Origin: a bacterium (Candidatus Blackallbacteria) CG13_big_fil_rev_8_21_14_2_50_49_14
Lineage (GTDB): Bacteria > Cyanobacteriota > Sericytochromatia > UBA7694
NCBI GenBank assembly: GCA_002783405.1
Contig: PFGG01000066.1
Location: 1-64,000 of the forward strand
Direction: 5' to 3'
DNA length: 64,000 nucleotides
This document shows positions 37,803 to 45,076 of the stretch, one piece after another. The notes beneath the pieces were generated by a model. It searched no databases. It worked only from the letters and a program-made list of their open reading frames with translations, and was not told where the DNA came from. Position numbers and translations under genes: made by a program. Position 1 is the first letter of the stretch; every line of letters begins with the position of its first letter.

Positions 37803-38585
37803 ATGACGCTGATCTTGGCCATTCCCACAACACAAGGCATTGTTCTGGCCTCAGACACCCAGTATACCAGCGGTGAAGTACGCACCACGGGCCCCAAAAT
37901 TTACCCCTTGAACAATCAGTGTGCCTGGGCCGGCGCCGGCGAAATTGCTCTGATTCAGCGCGTTCAAGAAGCAATAGAATCGGCTCCCAACCGACATTCT
38001 CTGAATGAACTGCGCGATACCCTGGCACGGATGGTACAGCAGTCTGTACGCACCTTACTGGATTTGGATGTGCTCACAGAATTCGTTCAGGCTGACCCTT
38101 CTTTGCTGCTTTCACTCCACCCCGGAGATTTTATCTTTGCCGAGTACCATCAGGGAGAGCCGCGCATGCTGCATATCACCAGCAGTGGCACCCCCGAATG
38201 GATTTCCAGCCTTTTTGCCAGTGGCAATGGCGCGAATTTTGCCTATGCCCTGATGCAAAAATACCAAAACACCTCCCTCAGCCTTGAAAGCGCCAGTCTT
38301 CTGGCCTATAAGGTCATTGATGAAACCATTCAGGTGGGAGCTTATGGACTGGATTATCCGATTGATATCTGGCTGATTCGTGAACAAGGCTTGGGACGCC
38401 TGGAAGAAACCGAAATGCTCCTTTTGGCAGAAATGACAGAAACCCTGCGTCAGAAAGAGGTGCGTCTGCTGCACCATGTGCCTTTCAGTTTTACCGGTTC
38501 AGAAAAAGCCACAAAGCCCAAAGCTCCTGCGAAAAAAAGAAGTGCGGGCCCTGTCAAAAAAAATAAAACCGAAAAACCAGCTTAG
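37803..38585 (+). CDS. Proteasome/HslV-type Ntn hydrolase
   Basis: 260 residues. Removing Met1 exposes Thr as N-terminal nucleophile, as in HslV. Numbering from that Thr: Asp17 (GIVLASDTQYTSG), Lys31 (GPKIYPL, matching Lys33 of HslV/proteasome beta) and the CAWAGAGEIALIQRVQEAIE segment that follows in the family (usually GxxxD/A). The core runs to ~residue 215 and is followed by a Lys/Pro/Ala tail (KATKPKAPAKKRSAGPVKKN). It lacks a propeptide. No hslU or other AAA ATPase is adjacent. It may be a self-compartmentalising peptidase or a BPH/Anbu-like relative. Family by motif; activity and assembly are inference. Confidence 0.72.
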   Translation: MTLILAIPTTQGIVLASDTQYTSGEVRTTGPKIYPLNNQCAWAGAGEIALIQRVQEAIESAPNRHSLNELRDTLARMVQQSVRTLLDLDVLTEFVQADPSLLLSLHPGDFIFAEYHQGEPRMLHITSSGTPEWISSLFASGNGANFAYALMQKYQNTSLSLESASLLAYKVIDETIQVGAYGLDYPIDIWLIREQGLGRLEETEMLLLAEMTETLRQKEVRLLHHVPFSFTGSEKATKPKAPAKKRSAGPVKKNKTEKPA

Positions 38586-38603
38586 GGCTTTGTACTCAAA
38601 AAC

Positions 38604-39194
38604 TTATTCTTTGGCAGCAGAGGACCCTGTTTTCTGAGATTTCAAGCCCTCCAATTCCTGTTTCAAAGCTGCAATCTGCTGTTCCAAAGAGGAAATTCGA
38701 TCTGCTTTGCTCTGATCAGAAGTATCTTCGGCTTCTCCCTCAGCTTTTTCACTGGGATTTGAAACCTTGTCCATGACCTTGTGAATATTCTCTGAGCCTT
38801 TTTCAAGCATTTCTTTAATAAAACGGGCACGCTGGTCTTCGGCCAGTTCCCCGCGTTTAATCAATTCGTTCACAATTTCTTCAAGTTTTTCATGGGTCAG
38901 AGAGGCCAAGCCAATGCCGCCCAAAAGAAATTTCTTGATCACCGACTCAATATTCTGACCTTCCTGAATCAGGCCCTGCAGCACAAATTTATTCAGAAAA
39001 AGCTGCTTGGTTTCAAGGTTCTCCTGAAGAAAGATTTGCCCCAGAATTTTAGGGGTAATATCATGTCCCTGGCTATCGACCACCTGAATATCATCGCCCT
39101 GGCGGATCATATCGGCGATCTCGCCAAGATTCACAGTTTTACTGGTTTGGGTATCGTAAAGTTTACGATTGTCGTATCGTTTAATGACTCGCAC
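38604..39194 (-). CDS. phaR: PhaR-type regulator with PHB/PHA accumulation DNA-binding domain
   Basis: 196 residues from GTG 39194, which has GGAGA seven bases upstream and begins VRVIKRYDNRKLYDTQTS, exactly where the PHB_acc_N domain starts; earlier starts up to 39326 run through the promoter. The conserved core includes VNLGEIADMIRQGDDIQVVD and DITPKILGQIFLQE. The rest is helical with a C-terminal coiled coil (ISSLEQQIAALKQELEGL). PhaR represses phasin and storage-granule genes in PHA producers and binds PHA; no pha genes lie in the window, so the target is unknown. Symbol provisional. Confidence 0.82.
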   Translation of the reverse strand: MRVIKRYDNRKLYDTQTSKTVNLGEIADMIRQGDDIQVVDSQGHDITPKILGQIFLQENLETKQLFLNKFVLQGLIQEGQNIESVIKKFLLGGIGLASLTHEKLEEIVNELIKRGELAEDQRARFIKEMLEKGSENIHKVMDKVSNPSEKAEGEAEDTSDQSKADRISSLEQQIAALKQELEGLKSQKTGSSAAKE

Positions 39195-39233
39195 GGTCTG
39201 TTCTCCATCTTTGGCCTGTAGCAGAATGGTACT

Positions 39234-39263
39234 ATCGTATGCGATCCGCACGGGGAACGTCAA
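39234..39263 (-). promoter_or_regulatory. Promoter of the phaR-like gene
   Basis: Minus-strand -35 TTGACG (39263-39258), 18-base spacer, -10 TACGAT (39239-39234). Its position fixes the gene start downstream, at 39194. Confidence 0.65.
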
Positions 39264-39275
39264 ACAATAGCGCAA

Positions 39276-39305
39276 TTGCCAAAAGCCTGGATCAGGCCCT
39301 ATGAT
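39276..39305 (+). promoter_or_regulatory. Promoter of the CFA-synthase-like gene, nearly leaderless
   Basis: -35 TTGCCA (39276-39281), 18-base spacer, -10 TATGAT (39300-39305), each five of six to consensus. Transcription would start at about 39312, three bases before the ATG. Confidence 0.6.
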
Positions 39306-39314
39306 GGTGAGATC

Positions 39315-40346
39315 ATGTGGTATCAAAATCTACTCAAACAAAATAGAATTCCAGATTCGCTGATCCGAACTGGCATTCGCTTTTATAATCGTCAGCACCT
39401 GCGCCGCCTGAACCAGCCCGGCAAAGAAACCCTGCGCAAAAATTTGCTGCAACGGCTGGAAAGCTTTCCCGTTGCAGCAGTGCCCGAAAAAGCAAACGAG
39501 CAGCACTACGAAGTACCTGCCGCTTTTTTTGAAAAAGTACTGGGTCCCCATTTAAAATACAGCTGTGGCTTTTGGCCGACAGGTCAAGAAACACTGGCGG
39601 AAGCTGAAGCAAAAATGCTAGCCCTGAGTTGTGAACGGGCCCAACTCAGCAACGGTCAGGCCATTCTGGAATTGGGGTGTGGCTGGGGCTCCCTCAGCCT
39701 GTATATGGCCGAGCAGTATCCTCAAAGCCAGATTACAGCGGTCTCAAATTCCCACAGCCAACGCCAGTTTATTGAAGCACGGGCCCAGGCCAGAGGGCTT
39801 GAAAATTTAAACATTATCACGGCTGATATCAACGATTTTGCTCCCGAGCAGAAATTTGACAGAATCGTCTCCGTTGAAATGTTTGAACATCTGCGCAATT
39901 ACCCTGAGATTTTTAAACGGATGAATACCTGGCTCTATCCCAACGCCAAAGTTTTTATCCATATTTTTGGTCACCGTGAGCATCTCTACCTGTTTGAAGT
40001 TGAGCATCCCCGCGACTGGATGGCCAAGTATTTTTTCAGTGGCGGCACCATGCCCAGTCAGGATCTGCTTTTGAATTGCTGTGACCCACTTGAACCGATT
40101 CAATTTTGGGTTGTGAATGGGCAACATTATCAAAAGACCAGTGAAGCCTGGCTGGCCCGTATGGATCAACACAAACAAGATCTGCTGCCGCTATTTGCCG
40201 AAACCTATGGCAAAGAAAATACCACACGCTGGTGGGCCTATTGGCGCATCTTTTTCATGGCCTGTGCCGAACTTTTCGGGCACAGCCAAGGCCAGGAATG
40301 GCAGGTTTACCATTATTTATTTGAGAAACGCGCTCAGGATGCTTGA
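39315..40346 (+). CDS. Cyclopropane-fatty-acid-synthase-like methyltransferase
   Basis: 343 residues from the ATG at 39315; the frame opens at a TTG at 39276 that coincides with the -35 box. SAM site AILELGCGWGSLSLYMAEQY with ITAVSNSHSQRQFI, then FDRIVSVEMFEHLRNYPEIF, all typical of the CFA synthase superfamily. The preceding NEQHYEVPAAFFEKVLGPHL/KYSCGFWP block is the family's substrate-side signature. Full CFA synthases carry an extra N-terminal domain and are ~380-420 long; this shorter form resembles coclaurine-N-methyltransferase-like proteins common in bacteria. Acceptor unknown. Divergent from phaR. Confidence 0.88.
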   Translation: MWYQNLLKQNRIPDSLIRTGIRFYNRQHLRRLNQPGKETLRKNLLQRLESFPVAAVPEKANEQHYEVPAAFFEKVLGPHLKYSCGFWPTGQETLAEAEAKMLALSCERAQLSNGQAILELGCGWGSLSLYMAEQYPQSQITAVSNSHSQRQFIEARAQARGLENLNIITADINDFAPEQKFDRIVSVEMFEHLRNYPEIFKRMNTWLYPNAKVFIHIFGHREHLYLFEVEHPRDWMAKYFFSGGTMPSQDLLLNCCDPLEPIQFWVVNGQHYQKTSEAWLARMDQHKQDLLPLFAETYGKENTTRWWAYWRIFFMACAELFGHSQGQEWQVYHYLFEKRAQDA

Positions 40347-40402
40347 TTGATGGCTGCTTGAATCGCCCTCAGCACAACACAAAACCAGGCGGATCGAGAC
40401 GC

Positions 40403-40436
40403 AAAAAACGAAAACGCCCCAGGAATAACCTGGGGC
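40403..40436 (-). terminator. Terminator of the tandem helical-paralogue operon
   Basis: Stem GCCCCAGG/CCTGGGGC around four-five bases; on the minus strand followed by GTTTTCGTTTTTTG. Seventeen bases past the stop at 40453. Confidence 0.85.
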
Positions 40437-40452
40437 TGAAATTCAGGCCGCA

Positions 40453-41355
40453 TCAATTCAGTTGGCTGAGAACCGAATTCATACGGTGCAAATGACTGGC
40501 AACTTCAGCAGAGGTTTCGTCAATAATCGTCATAATGCCTTTGGCTTGAACCATCTGACCTTGCCATTCCTTTTGGAAGGAACCATTCCAACGGCTCCAG
40601 GCATCATCCAGTTCAGCTTTGATCTGCTGGCGATCCTCTGGGCTGATGGTTTCAATAAAAGGACCTTGCGTTGTAAAGAATTGGTTATAAAGCAGATTGG
40701 CTTTTAAGGCTTCGTTATAGGTGGTAATCCCGTGCTTCTTGGCTTCATTGAGTAAACCCACAGCCTGATCACGGTATTCGGTAACACGTGCCATTAAAAC
40801 CTGCTTCTGCTGAGGATCCAATTGTTTCCACTGGGAATGAATCTGTTCAGCAGCTTCAGCTGCCTGGGTGGCATAATAACGGGCACCCCAGGTAATCCGG
40901 TTAGAGGTTTCACGGGCCTGCTTAGAGGCATCACTGTGAGCAGCAATCAACTGTACAGCCTGTTGTGGCGATTGCACCTGCTGGGCCTCCTGTTGCATGA
41001 GTTGCTCAATATTGGCCATGGCAGGCCCTTCGGGAATATCCTTGGGCAAGGTAAACACAATTTTAGCGGGTTCAGCTGGCTGGTTGGGTTTTCCAGGTGC
41101 CGTGGCAGGCTGTTCCAAGAAATCAACCGGTTTGCCATCAGGCCGGTGAAAAGGCGAAAGCTGAGATTGTTTATCGTGCAAAAGGTTAATATTGGGCTGA
41201 ATACCCCTTGCCATGGGCTGGGTTTGTACACTGTCGGCATTGAACCCCCCTGGAGCACCCGTTTCACCGTTGCGTGCAAAAGGAGAAACAGGTGAACGAC
41301 CGGGCGTTGCTCCGGGAATTGGCGTATTATATGCGGGTTGTTGTACAGAAGGCAT
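40453..41355 (-). CDS. Unrecognised Pro-rich/helical protein, paralogue B
   Basis: 300 residues. The first ~110 are Pro/Gly/Asn/Gln-rich and disordered. The remainder is all-helical and clearly homologous to the C-terminal part of the next gene upstream: shared landmarks are QVQ-P-x2-A (VQSPQQA vs VQDPGTA), a His with small residues (AAHSDASKQAR vs DLHAKKALDNR), TYNEALKANL versus TYDEALYANL, and an aromatic DAW-x2-W. No membrane helix or signal. SD AGAGGTAAG lies at the end of the upstream gene six bases away, so the two form an operon. Function unknown. Confidence 0.82.
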   Translation of the reverse strand: MPSVQQPAYNTPIPGATPGRSPVSPFARNGETGAPGGFNADSVQTQPMARGIQPNINLLHDKQSQLSPFHRPDGKPVDFLEQPATAPGKPNQPAEPAKIVFTLPKDIPEGPAMANIEQLMQQEAQQVQSPQQAVQLIAAHSDASKQARETSNRITWGARYYATQAAEAAEQIHSQWKQLDPQQKQVLMARVTEYRDQAVGLLNEAKKHGITTYNEALKANLLYNQFFTTQGPFIETISPEDRQQIKAELDDAWSRWNGSFQKEWQGQMVQAKGIMTIIDETSAEVASHLHRMNSVLSQLN

Positions 41356-41361
41356 CTTGAC

Positions 41362-42369
41362 TTACCTCTGGATGACAACCCGGCCGAGGATCTGGTCTAC
41401 CTGATTGAGATAGGCCGTCACGGTCCCCACCGAGCGTGTAAAGACTTCAGGTGCAGCCGGTAATTTCTTGGTAAAGAAAAGATACTGGCTTTCTTCAACG
41501 CCTGTGGTCCAGGCTTTCCAGGCATCCTGAACCGTGCGATTGGCATCCTGTGCCAAAGCGGGAACCTGTGGGAAACGAGGCAGAAGCTCATCCATGGCCA
41601 GATTGGCGTAAAGCGCTTCATCATAGGTCGCCTTGGTATACTCTTCAGCACGTTTTAAAGACTCAAGTGCCTGGCTCTTTTTGGACTCCAATTCACTCAG
41701 GGTCTGATTTAGCTGTTGAGGAGGCATACGGCCCTGGCTCTGTTCGATTCGCTGTGCCAAAACAGAAGCCTCTTGGGCCAGTGATTCAGCATGGCGGGCT
41801 TCTTCTTCAGCCTGACGGCGGTTATCCAAAGCTTTTTTAGCGTGAAGATCAATATGGCGGAAAGCCGTTCCGGGATCTTGTACCTGTTGCAAATCACCGG
41901 CAACAACCTGACGGGCCTGATTGATATCGGTTCCGGGAGGTGCCTGGGGCATGGAGCCTCCAGGAGGCATCATTCCAGGCTGCGCACCTCCGGGCATAGG
42001 AGGTTGGCCCTGTTGAGGCTGCTGTTGCTTTTGTTTGTCTTTGCCAATGCCAAAGAAACCAAGAATACCTTTAATGACTTTTACAACCAGGCTGACAATG
42101 GTATTCAAGATCTTGGCAATAATACTGGTCAGAGAGGTAAAAATATTGCCAATCCCACTGGCGGCACTGCTGATCGAGCTGGAGGCACCATAGGCTGCGG
42201 AAGCACCTTGAACATAACCTGTCTGGTAAGGACCTGTGGGGCGATAGACATCATTGGCATAGCCAGGAGAGCCATAGGGCACCTGACCAGAGGGGACATA
42301 GGGGCCGTTGGGGTTTCCATAGGTAGGAACAGGGGCTCCGTAGGCCGGATATTGGGGCGAAATATTCAC
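41362..42369 (-). CDS. Unrecognised Tyr/Pro/Gly-rich protein with amphipathic segment, paralogue A
   Basis: 335 residues, GTG start with GGAGG eight bases upstream. Order: Tyr/Pro/Gly-rich N-terminus (1-~60), a hydrophobic/amphipathic stretch at ~68-110 (IFTSLTSIIAKILNTIVSLV, then VKVIKGILGFFGIGK) that could insert in a membrane or wrap a surface, a Gln/Pro/Met-rich linker (~112-145), then the same helical domain as paralogue B with TYDEALYANL. The domain contains a coiled-coil-like run (NRRQAEEEARHAESLAQEA). Function unknown; perhaps a structural or surface-associated pair. Confidence 0.82.
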   Translation of the reverse strand: MNISPQYPAYGAPVPTYGNPNGPYVPSGQVPYGSPGYANDVYRPTGPYQTGYVQGASAAYGASSSISSAASGIGNIFTSLTSIIAKILNTIVSLVVKVIKGILGFFGIGKDKQKQQQPQQGQPPMPGGAQPGMMPPGGSMPQAPPGTDINQARQVVAGDLQQVQDPGTAFRHIDLHAKKALDNRRQAEEEARHAESLAQEASVLAQRIEQSQGRMPPQQLNQTLSELESKKSQALESLKRAEEYTKATYDEALYANLAMDELLPRFPQVPALAQDANRTVQDAWKAWTTGVEESQYLFFTKKLPAAPEVFTRSVGTVTAYLNQVDQILGRVVIQR

Positions 42370-42440
42370 TTGAGAAACCTCCGCGTGATCGTGCTCTCTG
42401 ATCTGACTGATCTATTCATAGCCACCTGTGCCTGTTTTCT

Positions 42441-42455
42441 TGTTTATCTTAAACA
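42441..42455. repeat. Short inverted repeat upstream of the tandem-paralogue operon
   Basis: TGTTTA-TCT-TAAACA, a 6-bp perfect inverted repeat in the promoter region of the gene at 42369; possible operator. Confidence 0.4.
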
Positions 42456-42471
42456 AAAATTATCATTTTCT

Positions 42472-43020
42472 TTAGGCCCGCTTACGCTTTTTTGCGCCGC
42501 GTCGGGCAAATTTTCGACGCTTGATCCGCTTGAGCAGAGACACAAACTCATCTGCCAAGGTATGACTAAACCCCCCTAGCCACAAGCCCGCCAGCCCCAT
42601 TACCGCATAGACAGGATGGGTCATCATCCCGGCAAAAACTTCTGCCAAGCCCACCCCTTGTTCCACCAGCCGATTTTGGTTGAAAGCCAAAGCCAAACGG
42701 GTTAGGCTGAAAAACAAGAGCATCACCCAAAGGCTCAGATAAACCAAGCGGGTTAAAACCCCCAAAACAGGTCCATGTGAAAAAGGGGAACGGTGAGGAA
42801 CCAGTTTACGATAGGGGATCCAAATCCACCGAAACCAGCCCCAACGCTTATATTGTACACTTTTTGTATCGAGATCTCCACTGAACATCAAACCGGCAAA
42901 AAGAAAAGCACCGCCCAGGCAGGCAAGCGCGCGCAGATCCTGGGTAATAAACCACCCTCCGCCCATCACGGGCAAGGCTGTCAGCCAGGTAATCCGGTCA
43001 TGGGTTTTCCCGCTTGGCAC
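42472..43020 (-). CDS. DUF2227 putative metal-binding membrane protein
   Basis: 182 residues. The family block MPSGKTHDRITW at the start, LFAGLMFSGDLDTKSVQYKR, WGWFRWIWIPYRKLVPHRSP and FSHGP are all present. The His/Asp residues (HD, GDLD, HR, SHGP, SHTLAD) form the presumed metal site, and there are about four membrane segments. This type is well known in cyanobacteria as 'metal-binding protein'. The tail is very basic (KRIKRRKFARRGAKKRKRA). It lies three bases from the kinase gene upstream and is probably co-transcribed. Biochemical role unknown. Confidence 0.88.
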   Translation of the reverse strand: MPSGKTHDRITWLTALPVMGGGWFITQDLRALACLGGAFLFAGLMFSGDLDTKSVQYKRWGWFRWIWIPYRKLVPHRSPFSHGPVLGVLTRLVYLSLWVMLLFFSLTRLALAFNQNRLVEQGVGLAEVFAGMMTHPVYAVMGLAGLWLGGFSHTLADEFVSLLKRIKRRKFARRGAKKRKRA

Positions 43021-43023
43021 TGC

Positions 43024-44487
43024 TTACTCCTGATTCGGGCGTTGGCGATCCAGGAAGAGATAATGGCGATCTTCCAGTTCACGTAAACCCCAAATCACAG
43101 AAAGACGGTCATGGGGCATATGGGCAAAAATCTGTCCCAAACAGCGCTGACCATCTACCCAGCCCAACAAAGCCAAGGCCGGAGCCGAGAATTGGTCCCC
43201 CCGCGCAGGTTCCATAATAATCTCAGGAATGTCCATGTCCTGATAATTGCTCCAAAAACCTTCAACATCCTTTAAATAGGCATGGGCATCTGCCAAAAGC
43301 ACTTTCTGTTCAAGCTCCATATGTTGCCCCGAACCCAAAGCCTCAAGCCCGGGGATAAAACAGAAATTCCCACTTTCCCAGGCCAAAATATCCATCAAGA
43401 GCAAATCGCCACCCAAATGTTTGTTTTTAATATCCACATAGCGAATCAGCCCCTGGGTAAAGCCAATCGAGGCTTGCTGCCAGGCATTCCAGACCAAACA
43501 CTGCCCATCGACCTTGGCCTCAATCAAACGCTCAATCGCCTGAATCAGTCGGAACTGCTCAAACATACGAATTCTGGGCAAAACAGCAGGACTGCTCACC
43601 GAAGGCGGCTTCTGGCCTTCGGCATAGGCCTGTTGTAAAACCACCTGAAGCATTTGACTGAACTGACGGCAGGAAGCAAAACGGTGCTGGGGAAATTTTT
43701 GCATGCAGGTTAGAATCAATTGATTGAGATCAGGGCCAATACGCGGATTCAGTTTCATGGGGGGAACGGCATCCCGGCTAAAAATTTCAAGCACAGCCGT
43801 ACCTGGATTGGTGGCATTGAAAGGCATTTGACCTGTAAAAACCTCATACATCAGCACACCCACAGAATAGATATCACTTTGAGCGGTAATCAAACGGCTG
43901 TTTTGAATCTGCTCAGGCGACATATAGGCCAAGGTTCCCAACATGCTGCCATCGGTGGTGAGCTGGTTCTGGCCTTCAATTTTGGCAATGCCAAAATCCA
44001 GCAGTTTTACCTGTTTGCCCATGATGATCATCAAATTATCGGGTTTGATATCCCGGTGAATAATATGTTTGGAATGAGAATACTCCAGCGCATCGAGCAA
44101 TTGATCAATCCAAAGCAGAATTTCACGTTGACTGGGGCTGTGCCGTTCAACATATTCTTTCAAACTCAAACCCTGCAGATATTCCACCACCATGAAATAA
44201 TCATTTTCAATTTCAAGATAATCGTAAACGCTCATAATATGGGGATGATTGAGCAATTGCATGGTCAAAGCCTCATTGCGAAAACGCAGAATACGCATTT
44301 CGTAATCAGCAGGCGCCATACTCGGCAAAAGCGTCAGGTGTTTAATCGCGAGGATCCGTCCGGTCTCTATTTCCATGGCGCGGAAAACGGTAGCTGTAGC
44401 CCCTTGGCCAACCTCTTCAATCAGCACATAACGTCCGGCAATTTCAAAACCGGGAGAAAGACGTGCAATATGCAAAGAATCGGTCAT
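43024..44487 (-). CDS. Ser/Thr protein kinase with PATAN/DUF4388-like C-terminus
   Basis: 487 residues. Kinase domain ~20-290: Gly loop GQGATATVF, Lys49 (LAIKHL), catalytic HRDIKPDN (Asp146), DFG at 164-166, activation segment GTLAYMSPEQ; all key residues present, so active. No membrane helix, unlike many bacterial PknB-type kinases. The C-terminal ~190 residues contain a region (AIERLIEAKVDGQCLVWNAW, GLIRYVDIKNKHLGGDLLLM, DILAWESGNFCFIPG) with the pattern of PATAN/DUF4388 domains, which mediate protein contacts in gliding and regulatory systems. Upstream of the DUF2227 gene. Substrates unknown. Confidence 0.92.
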   Translation of the reverse strand: MTDSLHIARLSPGFEIAGRYVLIEEVGQGATATVFRAMEIETGRILAIKHLTLLPSMAPADYEMRILRFRNEALTMQLLNHPHIMSVYDYLEIENDYFMVVEYLQGLSLKEYVERHSPSQREILLWIDQLLDALEYSHSKHIIHRDIKPDNLMIIMGKQVKLLDFGIAKIEGQNQLTTDGSMLGTLAYMSPEQIQNSRLITAQSDIYSVGVLMYEVFTGQMPFNATNPGTAVLEIFSRDAVPPMKLNPRIGPDLNQLILTCMQKFPQHRFASCRQFSQMLQVVLQQAYAEGQKPPSVSSPAVLPRIRMFEQFRLIQAIERLIEAKVDGQCLVWNAWQQASIGFTQGLIRYVDIKNKHLGGDLLLMDILAWESGNFCFIPGLEALGSGQHMELEQKVLLADAHAYLKDVEGFWSNYQDMDIPEIIMEPARGDQFSAPALALLGWVDGQRCLGQIFAHMPHDRLSVIWGLRELEDRHYLFLDRQRPNQE

Positions 44488-44677
44488 AGGTCAGGTTCTG
44501 AGCAAAAGGATGTATGAAAAAAGGAAAACGAAATAAAACTGCGTGTATTTTTCCGCAGAAAAGAGCATACATCAGAATAAAAACCGCTGAGAGAAAGGCC
44601 TAACATAGTGTTTATTGTACAGGATGAAGACCTGCTTTTAACAGATTGAAGCTGCTTTGAAATTCAAAGAATTCGGT

Positions 44678-45076
44678 TTACATGGCGTTTTCTCGTGATT
44701 CAGTAAACATACGCTCCATTTCGGCCAACATAAAAAGATCGTCAATCGGTTTGATCCAGGTTGCCAGTGGCTGAATCTCAACCAAACGCTCCTCACGAAA
44801 CAAAATATCTGAGTTCCCAGTCAAAAAAATAACAGGAACCTGGTATTTCTGACGCAAAATCAAAGCCACCTCAACCCCGTTGAGTTTTCCTGACAAACCA
44901 ATATCCATCAAGACACAGTCAGGTTTTTGAGCTTCAATGGCCTTCAGAACCGACTCACCCGAACTGAGCAGATCCAAAACAGGGTAACCGGCCTCTTTGA
45001 GTACGGTTTCCAAAAAAAGGCTGATAATAAAATCATCTTCGGCAATCATCAGTCTGGGCTCTGATTTTTGACTCAC
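44678..45076 (-). CDS. Stand-alone response regulator receiver
   Basis: 132 residues, a receiver domain only. Acidic pair Glu13-Asp14-Asp15 (IAEDD), phosphoacceptor Asp58 (VLMDIGLSGKLNGVE), Thr86 (FLTGNSD), Lys109 (WIKPI). The MDIGL-x-G-x-x-NGVEVA block is the version found in receivers paired with HisKA_2 kinases. Overlaps the histidine kinase gene by four bases, so the two form a two-component pair. No output domain, so the signal must go to a third protein. Confidence 0.93.
   Translation of the reverse strand: MSQKSEPRLMIAEDDFIISLFLETVLKEAGYPVLDLLSSGESVLKAIEAQKPDCVLMDIGLSGKLNGVEVALILRQKYQVPVIFLTGNSDILFREERLVEIQPLATWIKPIDDLFMLAEMERMFTESRENAM

Noticed and set aside
37749-37835. N-terminal extension of the GT-methyltransferase
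   Set aside because: Would overlap the divergent Ntn-hydrolase gene and remove any promoter space.
39276-39314. N-terminal extension of the CFA-like methyltransferase
   Set aside because: Coincides with the promoter -35 and -10 boxes.
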